From Streptomyces venezuelae (GTDB lineage Bacteria; Actinomycetota; Actinomycetes; Streptomycetales; Streptomycetaceae), in contig NZ_CP029189.1 of NCBI RefSeq assembly GCF_008642275.1, forward strand, positions 7,422,001-7,486,000: a DNA stretch of 64,000 nucleotides. The letters run 5' to 3'. Below the pieces are notes generated by a model. The model was not told where the DNA came from, made no database searches, and was given only the letters and a program-made list of their open reading frames with translations. A program made the translations under genes and the position numbers. Below, piece by piece: positions 7,984 to 18,793 of this stretch (positions within the stretch are counted from its first letter, which is position 1; the number at the start of each line of letters is the position of its first letter).

Positions 7984-9066
7984 ATGATTTCCACGGTTGT
8001 CTGGGGTACCGGCAACGTGGGCCGTCTGGCGATCCGTGCCGTCGAGGCCCATCCCGCGCTCCAACTCTGCGCAGTCATCGTCCACGATCCAGCCAAGACC
8101 GGCCGCGACGCGGGTGAACTCGGCCGACTCGACCGCCTGCTCGGGGTCGAGGCCACCGACGACGTCGAAGCCGTGCTCGCCGCCCGCCCCCGGGCCGTGG
8201 TGTACGCCGCGTCCGGAGACGTCCGGCCCGACGAGGCGCTCGCCGACATCACCCGGGCCGTCCGGTCCGGCGCGGTCGTCGTCAGCCCCGCCCTCTACCC
8301 GCTCTACGACCACCGCAACGCCCCGCCCGAGTTCCGCGACCCGGTGCTCGCCGCGGTCGCGGAGGGCGGCGGCTCGCTCTTCGCCTCGGGTGTCGACCCC
8401 GGTTGGGGCAACGACGTCCTCCCGCTCCTGCTCAGCGGACTCGGCACCACCATCGACGTCATCCGCTGCCAGGAGATCTTCGACTACTCCACCTACGACC
8501 AGCCGGACTCCGTACGTCACCTCGTGGGCATGGGGCAGCCCATGGACCACGAGCCGATGATGCTCATGCCCTCGATCCCCACCATGGTGTGGGGCGGGCA
8601 GATACGGATGATGGCCCGGGCGCTCGGGGTCGAACTCGACGAGATCCGCGAGACGTCGGAGCGCCGCGCCCTCGACACGACGGTGACCACCAGGACCATG
8701 GGCGAGTTCGAGGCCGGCACCCAGGGTGCGATCCGCTTCGAGGTGCAGGGCATCGTCGAGGGCGAGCCCCGCATCGTCATCGAGCACGTCACCCGCATCC
8801 ACGCCTCGTGCGCACCGGACTGGCCCGTGCCGCCCGACGGCGGCGACGGCGCCCACCGGGTGGTCATCGAGGGCCGCCCGCGCATCGAGGTCACCATCGA
8901 GGCCACGGACGAGGGCGAGAACCGCTCGGCGGGCGGCAACGCCACCGCCGTGGGCCGTCTCGTCAGCGCCATCGACTGGCTCGTCGAGGCGGAACCGGGC
9001 CTCTACGACGCCCTCGACGTCCCGCTGCGCCCCGCCATCGGCAGACTCGGAAGGAAACAGTCATGA
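7984..9066 (+). CDS. NAD(P)-dependent dehydrogenase related to dihydrodipicolinate reductase
   Basis: A 360-residue oxidoreductase with an N-terminal Rossmann fold (VVWGTGNVGRLAIRAVEAHP, nucleotide-binding GTGNVG) resembling the dihydrodipicolinate reductase N-terminal domain and 2,4-diaminopentanoate dehydrogenase. The second half (SGVDPGWGNDVLP onward) is the catalytic and dimer domain typical of the actinobacterial family. The substrate is unknown. The stop overlaps the start of the next gene in an ATGA junction, so the two products are made together. Relatives are often found near lipid or steroid catabolism genes, and cholesterol oxidase lies next door; any link to sterols is inference. 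Confidence 0.8.
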   Translation: MISTVVWGTGNVGRLAIRAVEAHPALQLCAVIVHDPAKTGRDAGELGRLDRLLGVEATDDVEAVLAARPRAVVYAASGDVRPDEALADITRAVRSGAVVVSPALYPLYDHRNAPPEFRDPVLAAVAEGGGSLFASGVDPGWGNDVLPLLLSGLGTTIDVIRCQEIFDYSTYDQPDSVRHLVGMGQPMDHEPMMLMPSIPTMVWGGQIRMMARALGVELDEIRETSERRALDTTVTTRTMGEFEAGTQGAIRFEVQGIVEGEPRIVIEHVTRIHASCAPDWPVPPDGGDGAHRVVIEGRPRIEVTIEATDEGENRSAGGNATAVGRLVSAIDWLVEAEPGLYDALDVPLRPAIGRLGRKQS

Positions 9067-9542
9067 GGATCGACATTCCCGAAGGCCAGCACCCGATCGA
9101 GTACGTGTGGGGCGACATGGTCCCCGGCATCGGCATGGCCGCCGCGAACTTCTCCCTGTCCGTGTACGCCCACACCACCCTCGGCCTGCGCGAGTTCGAG
9201 GCGGCCCGGCTGCGCGTCGCGCAGATCAACGGGTGCGTCTTCTGCCTGGACTGGCGCACCGAGCGGGACGGGGAGAAGGTCGAGGAGGAGTTCTCCGAGG
9301 CGGTCACCGCGTGGCGTACGACCGACGCGTTCGACGAGCGGACCCGGCTGGCGGCGGAGTACGCGGAGCGGTACACCCTCGACCACCACGGGCTCGACGA
9401 GGAGTTCTGGGACCGGATGACCGCGCACTACAGCCAGCTGGAGATCGTGGAGCTGACGATGAGCATCGGGTCCTGGCTCGCCTTCGGCCGGCTCAACCAC
9501 GTACTGGGCCTGGACAGCGTCTGCGTGCTGCCGGGGCACTGA
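9063..9542 (+). CDS. Carboxymuconolactone decarboxylase / AhpD-like protein
   Basis: A 159-residue all-alpha protein of the CMD/AhpD superfamily. The redox motif INGCVFCLDW supplies the CxxC pair, but the following position is D-W-R rather than the classical histidine, so peroxidase-like activity is uncertain. The C-terminal helix (IVELTMSIGSWLAFGRLNHVLG) matches the family. The start overlaps the preceding dehydrogenase (ATGA), and a strong hairpin follows, so the transcript contains just these two genes. It could be a thiol peroxidase-type partner or a decarboxylase acting on the dehydrogenase product. Confidence 0.85.
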   Translation: MRIDIPEGQHPIEYVWGDMVPGIGMAAANFSLSVYAHTTLGLREFEAARLRVAQINGCVFCLDWRTERDGEKVEEEFSEAVTAWRTTDAFDERTRLAAEYAERYTLDHHGLDEEFWDRMTAHYSQLEIVELTMSIGSWLAFGRLNHVLGLDSVCVLPGH

Positions 9543-9565
9543 GCGGCGGCGCGGGGCACACAGGC

Positions 9566-9598
9566 AAAAGGGGCCGTTCGGGAGATCCGAACGGCCCC
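9566..9598 (-). terminator. Intrinsic terminator with U-tract between convergent genes
   Basis: A 12-bp stem (9570-9581 with 9587-9598, loop GAGAT) is followed on the minus strand by four T residues (9569-9566). It terminates the cholesterol oxidase transcript and should also stop readthrough from the plus-strand pair. Confidence 0.85.
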
Positions 9599-9622
9599 GG
9601 CCGCTGGGGGGAGGACGCGGCC

Positions 9623-11323
<1,701 letters not shown>

Positions 11324-11355
11324 TCACTACATACGTCTAGGTAACTTCCGGTCGG

Positions 11356-11982
11356 TCACGCGACAGGAGGAGCCGTGTCCGGGCGCCGGACCCAGCCCCA
11401 GACCAGCAGCGACGCGACCGCCGCGAACGCGCACCAGGTGGAGGCGAATTCCAGCCGCCACAGCGCTGAGCAGGCCAGCGCCCCCGCCGCCAGCACCACG
11501 CCGAGGGTGCGCAACCGCCGGTCGCCCCCGAGCAGCAGGGAGCCCAGCGTGGCGAACAGGTAGCCCGTCAGCACCAGCGGCATCCACGGAACATTCACGC
11601 CGTAGCCGATGGTGTGGCCGCGGATCTCCGCGGTGACCGGCCGGAGCGCCAGGCAGTACGAGAGCACCGCGGCGGTGGCCAGACCCGCGGCCATCGGCCC
11701 CCACAGGCGGCGCCGGGCCCCGGGAGCGGCCGCCAGCAGGACCCCGGCCGGCACCCACACCGCGAGCAGCGGCAGGGCGATCACCGCCCAGGCCGTGGCC
11801 GCCGGGGAGCAGCCGCCCCCCGTACCCCAGACCGCGGCCTCCACCAGCTGGTGCGCGCCGAGCAGCAGCGGCAGCGCGGCGACGGGCAGGTCGCGGGCCC
11901 GCCGCACCCGTACCAGGCACACGACCCCGGCGGCGGAGATCACCGCGCCCGCCGCCAGATCGGCCGTCGCACTCCAGCACAC
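11356..11982 (-). CDS. DUF6629 family membrane protein
   Basis: A 208-residue protein with about six hydrophobic helices. The N-terminus MCWSATADLAAGAVISAAG, with the conserved MCWSATAD and the later HQLVEAAVW, is what I recall for the streptomycete DUF6629 family. Function is unknown. The GTG start follows the stop of the MFS gene by 4 nt, and its GGGAGGAG ribosome site lies inside the end of the MFS gene, so it is translated from the same transcript. A role alongside the efflux pump is possible but unproven. Confidence 0.8.
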   Translation of the reverse strand: MCWSATADLAAGAVISAAGVVCLVRVRRARDLPVAALPLLLGAHQLVEAAVWGTGGGCSPAATAWAVIALPLLAVWVPAGVLLAAAPGARRRLWGPMAAGLATAAVLSYCLALRPVTAEIRGHTIGYGVNVPWMPLVLTGYLFATLGSLLLGGDRRLRTLGVVLAAGALACSALWRLEFASTWCAFAAVASLLVWGWVRRPDTAPPVA

Positions 11983-11986
11983 GGGA

Positions 11987-13468
11987 TCAGCCGTTCTCCT
12001 CCCGGGGTTCCAGCGGCGGGGCCGACACCGCGCAGTACGTATGGCACTGGGGGTGGCACACCTCGGGCGCGGGGGAGCGTACGGTCGCCCAGGCCAGGGC
12101 CGCGCCGGCCGCGAACGCCCCGGTGCACCAGAGCATGGCCCGCCCGAAAGCGGCGTCGAACTGGGTCGCCGAGCGGTACGACTCCGGCCCCATCCCGGAC
12201 AGCAGCGGCAGGGCGGCCACCGCGAGCAGTCCGGCGACGCGCGCCGCCGCGTTGTTGATCCCGCTGGCCAGGCCCGCCCGGCCGGGATCCACCGAGGCGA
12301 GCACGGTCGACGTCAGCGGGGCCACCAGGGCCACGAGTCCCATGCCCATGACGACCATCGCGGGCAGCACGTCCCGTACGTACGAGGCGCCGGGCCCCAC
12401 CCGAAGCATCAACAGCGTCCCGCCCGCGCACAGCAGCGGCCCCACCGTGAGCGGGATCCGCGGCCCGATCCGCTCCCCGAGCTCACCCGAGCGCGCCGAC
12501 AGCAGGAGCATGAGCAGGGTCGTCGGCAGCATCGCGGCCCCGGCGGCCAGTGCCGAGTAGCCGGACACCACCTGGAGCTGGAGCACGACGAGGAAGAAGA
12601 AGCCGCCGATGGCCGCGTACACGCACAGGGTGACGAGGTTGACGGCGGTGAACAGCCGGGAGGCGAAGATGGCCGGCGGCACCATCGGATCGGGCCGCCG
12701 CCGCTCCACCTGGACGAAGGCGATGCCCAGCAGGACGCCGAGCACCGCCGCGGCGATCACCGCCGGCGCTCCCGACCGTGCTTCGATCAGCGCGTAGGTG
12801 ACCAGCCCCAGCGCGGTCGCGCCGAGGGCCGCCCCGGCCACGTCGAACCGTCCGTGCGCCTGCGGGTCCCGTGATTCGGGTACGTGCCGCAGCGCGACCG
12901 GCACGCACACCGCGGCGAGCGGCACGTTCAGCAGGAACACCCACCGCCAGCCCGGCCCGTCCACCAGCCAGCCGCCGAGGAACGGTCCCACCGCCGCGCC
13001 CACCCCGCCGAGCCCCGACCACAGGCCGATCGCCCGCCCCCGGTCGTCGGCGCGGATCGACGCCTGGATCAGGGCCAGGGAGCCGGGCGCCAGCAGCGCC
13101 CCGCCGATGCCCTGCAGGGCCCGGGCGGCGATCAGCACCCCGGCGTTCGGGGCGAGGCCGCACAGCAGTGAGCCGGCCGCGAACCACACCACGCCGAGCA
13201 CGAAGATCCGGCGCCGCCCGAAGCGGTCACTGAGCGAGCCGCCGACCAGGATCAGCCCGGCCAGAGTCAGCAGATAGGCGTTCACCGTCCACTGGAGCAC
13301 CGCCAGATCCGCGTCGAGGTCCTCCCCGATGCGCGGCAGCGCCACGTTCACCACGGTCCCGTCCAGCATGGCCATGGTCGATCCGAGCACGGTGGTCAGC
13401 AGGATCCACCGGCCGCGCGCGGACGCGATCGGGACACCGGCTCCGGACGGCTCGGCTGGCGCAGTCAT
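11987..13468 (-). CDS. MFS multidrug efflux transporter (DHA2, EmrB/QacA type)
   Basis: A 493-residue drug:proton antiporter with about 14 membrane helices. Signature motifs of the DHA2 group are visible: motif D1-like MLDGTVVNVALP in helix 1, LQWTVNAYLLTLAGLILVGG, motif A GGSLSDRFGRRR, and motif C-like GVGAAVGPFLGGWLVD. The ATG at 13466-13468 gives the usual short cytoplasmic N-terminus; a longer reading to 13567 adds atypical sequence. The gene is divergent from the subtilase and co-transcribed with the DUF6629 gene. A 12-bp GC palindrome (13483-13494) lies just before its start but is weak evidence in such GC-rich DNA. No dedicated regulator is adjacent. Confidence 0.9.
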   Translation of the reverse strand: MTAPAEPSGAGVPIASARGRWILLTTVLGSTMAMLDGTVVNVALPRIGEDLDADLAVLQWTVNAYLLTLAGLILVGGSLSDRFGRRRIFVLGVVWFAAGSLLCGLAPNAGVLIAARALQGIGGALLAPGSLALIQASIRADDRGRAIGLWSGLGGVGAAVGPFLGGWLVDGPGWRWVFLLNVPLAAVCVPVALRHVPESRDPQAHGRFDVAGAALGATALGLVTYALIEARSGAPAVIAAAVLGVLLGIAFVQVERRRPDPMVPPAIFASRLFTAVNLVTLCVYAAIGGFFFLVVLQLQVVSGYSALAAGAAMLPTTLLMLLLSARSGELGERIGPRIPLTVGPLLCAGGTLLMLRVGPGASYVRDVLPAMVVMGMGLVALVAPLTSTVLASVDPGRAGLASGINNAAARVAGLLAVAALPLLSGMGPESYRSATQFDAAFGRAMLWCTGAFAAGAALAWATVRSPAPEVCHPQCHTYCAVSAPPLEPREENG

Positions 13469-13631
13469 GTCTTCAGGCTGGCCCGCCCGGGCGGTACGGG
13501 CCACCGGGGCGGGCGCGGTACGGCCGAAAAGCCACCCTTGTAATGAGCATGACGCCTCGTTCACCATGACCCGCGCACGTCACGCACACCCTTCCCGCAC
13601 AACCCGCACACGGCGTACGAGGAGACAACAC

Positions 13632-16600
13632 GTGGCCCAACGCGACAACCGGTCCTCACGAGCCCTACGGCCCGCAAGGCCCACCCGGCCGGCCAGGCCC
13701 GCACGGTCCTTACGCACGGCTCTGGCCGCCCTCACCGCGGTCCTGCTGCTGCCGGTCGGGGCGGGCGTCGCCGCGGCCGCGCCGGACCCCGGCCCCGCCG
13801 CCCCGACCGCGGCCGAGCGCAAGATCGAACCCAAGCTCCGCGCCCAGCTCGACGAATCCGCCAAGGCCGCCTTCTGGGTCTACCTCGACAGCGCCGCCGA
13901 CCTCACCGCCGCGGGGAAGCAGCAGACCCGCGCCGCGAAGGGCGAAACGGTTCTGCGGATCAAGAAGGAACATGCCGCGCGCAGCCAGGCCGAGGTCGTC
14001 AAGGCCCTGCAGGGCGCCGGCGCCGAGTACACCTCGTACTGGATCGTGAACGCCGTGCGCGTCGTCGGCAGCCAGAAGCTCGCCGGGACCCTCGCGCAGC
14101 GCCCCGAGGTCGCCCGGATCGACGCCGACGACAAGGTCGCCCTTCCCAAGCCCGCCGACGGCAAGCGGGAGAAGGCCGTCGCCGACGCCATCGAGTGGAA
14201 CATCGACCGGATCAAGGCCCCGCAGGTCTGGGACCAGGCCGGGGTGCGCGGCGAGGGCATCGTCGTCGCCAACATCGACAGCGGCGTGGACTACACCCAC
14301 CCGGCCGTGAACAACCAGTACCGCGGCAAGAAGGCGGACGGCACCTACGACCACGCCTACAACTGGTTCGACCCGGCGGGTGTCTGCACCACCGCGGCCC
14401 CCTGCGACAACAACGACCACGGCACCCACACCATGGGCACGATGGTCGGCGACGACGGCGGCGCCAACAAGATCGGCGTGGCCCCCGGCGCCAAGTGGAT
14501 CGCGGCCAAGGGCTGCGAGTCGAACTCCTGCTCCGAGGCCTCCCTCCTCGCCTCGGGCCAGTGGATCGTCGCACCGACCGACCTGAGCGGCCAGAACCCC
14601 CGGCCCGACCTCGCCCCGCACATCGTCAACAACTCCTGGGGCGGCGGCGGAGGCGACACCTGGTACCAGCAGATCGTCGACACCTGGCGGGCCGCCGGCA
14701 TCTTCCCGGCCTTCTCCAACGGGAACTCCGGCCCGAGCTGCAACACCGCCGGCTCGCCCGGCGACTACGCCAGCTCCTACAGCTCCGGCGCCTTCGACAT
14801 CAACAACGCGATCGCGTCCTTCTCCTCGCGCGGCGCGGGCCCCGGCGGCATCGTCAAGCCGAACATCGCCGCCCCCGGCGTGAACGTCCGCTCCTCCGTT
14901 CCCGGCGGCGGGTACGAGGCCTTCTCCGGCACCTCGATGGCCTCCCCGCACACCGCGGCCGCCGTCGCCCTGCTCTGGTCCGCCGCGCCCGCACTGGAAG
15001 GCGACGTCGCACAGACCGAGTCGCTGCTGGACGGCACCGCCCTGGACACCGACAGCAGCCAGTGCGGCGGCAACGCCGCCGACAACAACGTCTTCGGTGA
15101 GGGCCGCCTCGACGTCCTCGCCGCCGTGAACGCCGCCCCGCGCGGCGCCATCGGCTCGCTCGGCGGCACCGTACGCGCAGGCGACCAGCCCGTCGCCGGC
15201 GTGAAGATCACCGCTGACGGCCCGATCGACCGCACCACCACCACCGCGGCCGACGGCACCTACCGCTTCACCTCCCTCTCCGTCGGCGACTACACCCTGA
15301 CCGCCGCCAAGTTCGGCTACGGACAGCAGACCGCGACGGCCACGGTCACCGAGAACGCCACCGCCACCGGCGACTTCACCCTCACCCAGGCGGCCTCCGG
15401 CAAGCTCACCGGCACCGTCTCCTCGGCCGCCGGCCCCGTCGCCGGCGCCTCCGTCACCATCGCGGACACCCCGGTGACCGCGACAGCCGACGCCCAGGGC
15501 CGCTTCGAGGTCACCCTGCCGCACGGCACCTACGACGTGAACGCCACCCACACCTCCCGCTGCCTCACCGGCGGCACGGCCAAGGTCACCGTCGCCGGCG
15601 ACACCACGGTCGCGGTGAACCTGCCCGAACGCACCGACGGCTACGGCTACGCCTGCGCCGCCGCCGGCGACCGCCCGTACGCCCAGGGCACCCGCCAGCT
15701 CGCGCTCACCGGAGACAACACCACCGAGCGCGTCGACCTGCCCTTCCCGCTGCCCCTGTACGGCAAGACGTACGGCCAGGCCTGGATCGGCACCAACGGC
15801 ACCGTCAGCTTCGGCGGCAACAACACCGGCGACATCAACGGCGACATCCCGAGCACGGCCACGCCCAACGCGGCGCTGTACCCGTTCTGGGACGACCTCG
15901 TCGTCGGCGCTCCCGGCGGCGGATCCGGCGTCTTCACCGCCGTCACCGGCACCGCCCCGCACCGGAGCTACGTGATCGAGTGGCGCCAGGTCTCCCACTG
16001 GTCGGCGCAGGCCGACACGTTCTCCTTCTCGGCCGCGATCGGCGAGGACGGCACCGTCTCCTACTCCTACAAGGGGACCGGCGGCACCGGCATCAAGGGC
16101 GGCTCCACGGCCACGGTCGGCGTGGAGAACGCGGCGGGCACCGACGCCTTCAAGTACTCCTTCAACACCGCGGTCATCACGGACGGCCTCTCCATCGCCT
16201 TCCGGACCACCAAGAGCGGTGTGGTGGCGGGCCGCGTGCTCGACGCCAACGACGGCAACGGCGTCGCGGGCGCCACGGTGACCGTCGGCACCGGTGACAC
16301 GGCGGTCTCCGCCACCACGGCCGCAGACGGCGGATACGTCGTCCAGAGCCCGTCCGGCTCGCTCCCCGTCTCGCTCGCGGCTCCCCAGTACGAGTCCGCC
16401 ACGGCGACGGTGAACGTCAAGGCCGCCGACGTCACGGCCGTCACCCAGTCCCTGCGCACCGCGAAGGTGACGGCCTCACAGCCGTCGGTCGAGGTCGTCC
16501 TCCCCGCGAACCAGCAGCGGACCCGGACCCTGGACCTCACCAACCCGGGCCTCGGCACGGCGTTCACGGTGTCCGAGGACGCGACCTGGCTGACCGCCAC

Positions 16601-17261
16601 CCCGGCGACCGGCGACCTCGCGACCGGCGCGAAGGTCCCGCTCACCCTTTCGGCGGACACCACCGGACTGACCCCGGGCGCGGTCCTGACCGCCGACCTG
16701 AAGATCACCTCGGCGAGCGGCCGTACCCCGGTGCTCACCGTCCCGGTCAAGGTCGTCGTCCCGCGCTACCAGGTCGGCCTGGACGCGGGATCCGGCTACA
16801 CCTCCACGGACGGCCTGGGCGACGCCTGGTCCCCGGACCGCAAGTACACCCCCGGCTCCTACGGCTACCAGGGCAGCAGCACCGTGCAGGCCACCGGCCG
16901 CACCATCGCCGGCACGGACGAGCAGAGGCTGTTCCGCAACGCCCGTGAAGGCATGTACGAGTACCGCTTCGACAACGTGCCGAACGGTACCTACACGGTG
17001 GAGCTCGGCTTCGCGGAGCTCTCCTCCACCAAGCCGAACAAGCGCGTCTTCGACGTCCTGGCCGAAGGCACGCAGGTCCTGCCCTCCCTGGACATCTCCC
17101 TGGAGGCGGGCACCTACACGGCCCTGACCCGGACGTACACGGTCACGGTCACGGACGGCGTCCTCAACGTCCGCTTCGTCACGCACAGCGGATTCGGCAA
17201 GCCCCTGCTGAACACCCTGCGGGTGACCGACCGCCCGGACAAGAGCCAGTCCGGCCGGTGA
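13632..17261 (+). CDS. Secreted subtilisin-like serine protease with regulatory-like and malectin domains
   Basis: A 1209-residue exported S8 protease. The GTG start has GAGGAGA 9 nt upstream. A long basic signal peptide ends near AAA-A (residue about 50). A propeptide of I9 type (about 65-170) precedes the catalytic domain with Asp216 (ANIDSGVDYTHP), His263 (NDHGTHTMG) and Ser435 (SGTSMASPH). Two carboxypeptidase-regulatory-like modules follow (about 510-660), then a beta-rich nidogen-like region, a third such module (about 855-930), an unassigned beta region, and a C-terminal malectin-like carbohydrate-binding domain (about 1055-1205). The multi-domain tail suggests attachment to polysaccharide or cell surfaces. 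It is monocistronic and followed by a strong hairpin. Confidence 0.92.
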   Translation: MAQRDNRSSRALRPARPTRPARPARSLRTALAALTAVLLLPVGAGVAAAAPDPGPAAPTAAERKIEPKLRAQLDESAKAAFWVYLDSAADLTAAGKQQTRAAKGETVLRIKKEHAARSQAEVVKALQGAGAEYTSYWIVNAVRVVGSQKLAGTLAQRPEVARIDADDKVALPKPADGKREKAVADAIEWNIDRIKAPQVWDQAGVRGEGIVVANIDSGVDYTHPAVNNQYRGKKADGTYDHAYNWFDPAGVCTTAAPCDNNDHGTHTMGTMVGDDGGANKIGVAPGAKWIAAKGCESNSCSEASLLASGQWIVAPTDLSGQNPRPDLAPHIVNNSWGGGGGDTWYQQIVDTWRAAGIFPAFSNGNSGPSCNTAGSPGDYASSYSSGAFDINNAIASFSSRGAGPGGIVKPNIAAPGVNVRSSVPGGGYEAFSGTSMASPHTAAAVALLWSAAPALEGDVAQTESLLDGTALDTDSSQCGGNAADNNVFGEGRLDVLAAVNAAPRGAIGSLGGTVRAGDQPVAGVKITADGPIDRTTTTAADGTYRFTSLSVGDYTLTAAKFGYGQQTATATVTENATATGDFTLTQAASGKLTGTVSSAAGPVAGASVTIADTPVTATADAQGRFEVTLPHGTYDVNATHTSRCLTGGTAKVTVAGDTTVAVNLPERTDGYGYACAAAGDRPYAQGTRQLALTGDNTTERVDLPFPLPLYGKTYGQAWIGTNGTVSFGGNNTGDINGDIPSTATPNAALYPFWDDLVVGAPGGGSGVFTAVTGTAPHRSYVIEWRQVSHWSAQADTFSFSAAIGEDGTVSYSYKGTGGTGIKGGSTATVGVENAAGTDAFKYSFNTAVITDGLSIAFRTTKSGVVAGRVLDANDGNGVAGATVTVGTGDTAVSATTAADGGYVVQSPSGSLPVSLAAPQYESATATVNVKAADVTAVTQSLRTAKVTASQPSVEVVLPANQQRTRTLDLTNPGLGTAFTVSEDATWLTATPATGDLATGAKVPLTLSADTTGLTPGAVLTADLKITSASGRTPVLTVPVKVVVPRYQVGLDAGSGYTSTDGLGDAWSPDRKYTPGSYGYQGSSTVQATGRTIAGTDEQRLFRNAREGMYEYRFDNVPNGTYTVELGFAELSSTKPNKRVFDVLAEGTQVLPSLDISLEAGTYTALTRTYTVTVTDGVLNVRFVTHSGFGKPLLNTLRVTDRPDKSQSGR

Positions 17262-17266
17262 ACCAC

Positions 17267-17296
17267 GGGGCGGGGTGCCCGCGGGCGCCCCGCCCC
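17267..17296 (+). terminator. Strong GC hairpin after the subtilase
   Basis: A 14-bp stem including one G-U pair (17267-17280 with 17283-17296) lies 5 nt after the subtilase stop. It has no T-tract. Confidence 0.75.
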
Positions 17297-17386
17297 TGGC
17301 TCCGCGGGGTCATTCGGGTGGCGGGGGCCCGGACTCCGCGGCAGCCTGCCGGGAGGCCGCCGCCCGCCTCGTTAACGTGGGCGACC

Positions 17387-18142
17387 ATGATCCCCCTGTG
17401 CGACCAGGCCACCGCAGTCCGGGCCCTCGTGGACTCCGCCGACCCCGGGGCCGTGTGGGCCGTCGGGGGGCCCGAGGGACCCCAGGCGGGTTCGGACGGC
17501 GGGCATCCCGCCGACGCCGCCTTGGACGTGACCGGCCTCGCCGGTGTCCTCGCGCTCTGGCCGGTCATCGGCGCCCTCGTCGACGAGGGCGCACTGCGGC
17601 TGCACACACCGCTCGCCGCCTACGGGGGCACCGCCGCCGAAGGCACCCCCGCCGGGACCACCGCCCATCACCTCCTCACCCATCCGGGCGGGACCGCCGC
17701 CCTCACCCACCTCACCCGCCTCGCCGAACAGCTCTCCGGCAGCCCGCTCGCCGACCTCGCGGCCACCCGGGTCTGGCACCCCCTGGGCATGACCGGCACC
17801 CGCTTCGCCGACGGCGGCCTGCGCGCACCCCTCGCCGACCTCGGCCGCTTCCTGTGCCACCTCCTGGGTCCCGGTGATCCCGTGGGCGCGGCGGGCATCA
17901 GCCGGGCCTGGACCACCGAGTCCCTCCGGATCCGTACGGGCGAACTCGTCCCCGCCCGGGGCCTGCTCTGGGACCCGGCCCCGCACGGGGTCTGGACCCA
18001 CCACGCCCCGCAGGACGGCGGCCCCACCCTGTGGGTCTCCCCCCGCCACCACCGCTGGGCGGTCCTGCTGCCGACCGCCGGGCGAGGTACGCCCCGTACC
18101 GCCTTCCGCGAGGCCGTCTTCGCCCCAACCGCCCCTGAATGA
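17387..18142 (+). CDS. Beta-lactamase-fold protein lacking catalytic residues
   Basis: A 251-residue protein whose layout follows class C beta-lactamase/DD-peptidase-like hydrolases: VIGALVDEGALRLHTPL, a HLLTHPGG segment, LAEQLSGSPLADLAATRV and WHPLGMTGTRF. The nucleophile motif SxxK, expected in the family's ASLTK context, is replaced by GLAG within DVTGLAGVLAL, and the usual YSN tyrosine motif is also missing. It is shorter than typical members, which have 350-400 residues. The protein is therefore probably not a serine hydrolase and may bind peptidoglycan fragments or be vestigial. The ATG at 17387 lacks a strong ribosome site. No signal peptide is seen. Confidence 0.7.
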   Translation: MIPLCDQATAVRALVDSADPGAVWAVGGPEGPQAGSDGGHPADAALDVTGLAGVLALWPVIGALVDEGALRLHTPLAAYGGTAAEGTPAGTTAHHLLTHPGGTAALTHLTRLAEQLSGSPLADLAATRVWHPLGMTGTRFADGGLRAPLADLGRFLCHLLGPGDPVGAAGISRAWTTESLRIRTGELVPARGLLWDPAPHGVWTHHAPQDGGPTLWVSPRHHRWAVLLPTAGRGTPRTAFREAVFAPTAPE

Positions 18143-18193
18143 AGGATGGTTGTGTGAGATCCTGAAGGCCGTAACCAGGAGGTCGCGGCCCGG

Positions 18194-18703
18194 ATGAAGA
18201 AGACCCGCAGGCGCGACCGGGGCGTACCCGGGCCGCCTTCCCCGTGGGACGAGATCACACCGGGCCTGTGGATGGGCGGCCACTACTGGACCGACCCGGC
18301 CGGTGAGCCGCGGCCCGTCGTCGTGGCGGACGAGTTCGACGTCGTCATCAGCTTGTTCACCCGGACCGGCCACGGCCCGGGACCCCGCGCCGAGCACGTC
18401 GTGGGGGAGATACCGGACGCCGCGCTCACCGCCGGCCAGCTCCACACCGTCCAGCGCCTCGCCCGCACCGCGGCACTCGCCCTCGACTCGGGCCTCACCA
18501 CGCTCGTCCGCTGCCACTCGGGCTACAACCGGTCCGGCCTCGTCGTCGCCCAGTGTCTCGTCGACCGGGGTCTGACCCCCGCCGAAGCCGTCGCCCGGGT
18601 GCGCCGCGGCCGCTCGCCACTGGCCCTGAACAACGAGCTCTTCACCTCCTACCTCACCGCCGGACTCGACGTCGCAGCACTGCTGGCCGGACTGGACCCC
18701 TGA
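18194..18703 (+). CDS. Dual-specificity phosphatase-like protein
   Basis: A 169-residue predicted tyrosine/dual-specificity phosphatase. The P-loop VRCHSGYNRSGLVVAQCL holds the C-x5-R signature (Cys and Arg of CHSGYNR) followed by Ser, as in the cysteine phosphatase family; the residue before the Cys is Arg instead of the usual His. The upstream FDVVISLFTRTGHGPGP region would carry the loop for the general acid, but no obvious conserved Asp is seen there. AGGAGG lies 11 nt upstream of the ATG. The targets are unknown. It stands between the degenerate beta-lactamase-like gene and the P450 gene. Confidence 0.8.
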   Translation: MKKTRRRDRGVPGPPSPWDEITPGLWMGGHYWTDPAGEPRPVVVADEFDVVISLFTRTGHGPGPRAEHVVGEIPDAALTAGQLHTVQRLARTAALALDSGLTTLVRCHSGYNRSGLVVAQCLVDRGLTPAEAVARVRRGRSPLALNNELFTSYLTAGLDVAALLAGLDP

Positions 18704-18793
18704 CGTGGTCCTCGGGGCGCGGAGTGCGCAGGTGGGACGTACGGTGATGCCGTTGTCGCCGAGCGTTGTCGCACCCGCCGCGGAGGTACACGG

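Noticed and set aside
13483..13494. CCGCCCGGGCGG palindrome before the MFS gene as an operator
   Set aside because: Pure G/C palindromes of this length are expected by chance in DNA this GC-rich; no matching copy was found nearby.
13710..15998. 762-codon minus-strand open frame under the subtilase
   Set aside because: The plus strand carries a full S8 triad and signal peptide; the antisense translation is Gly/Val/Arg-rich low complexity.
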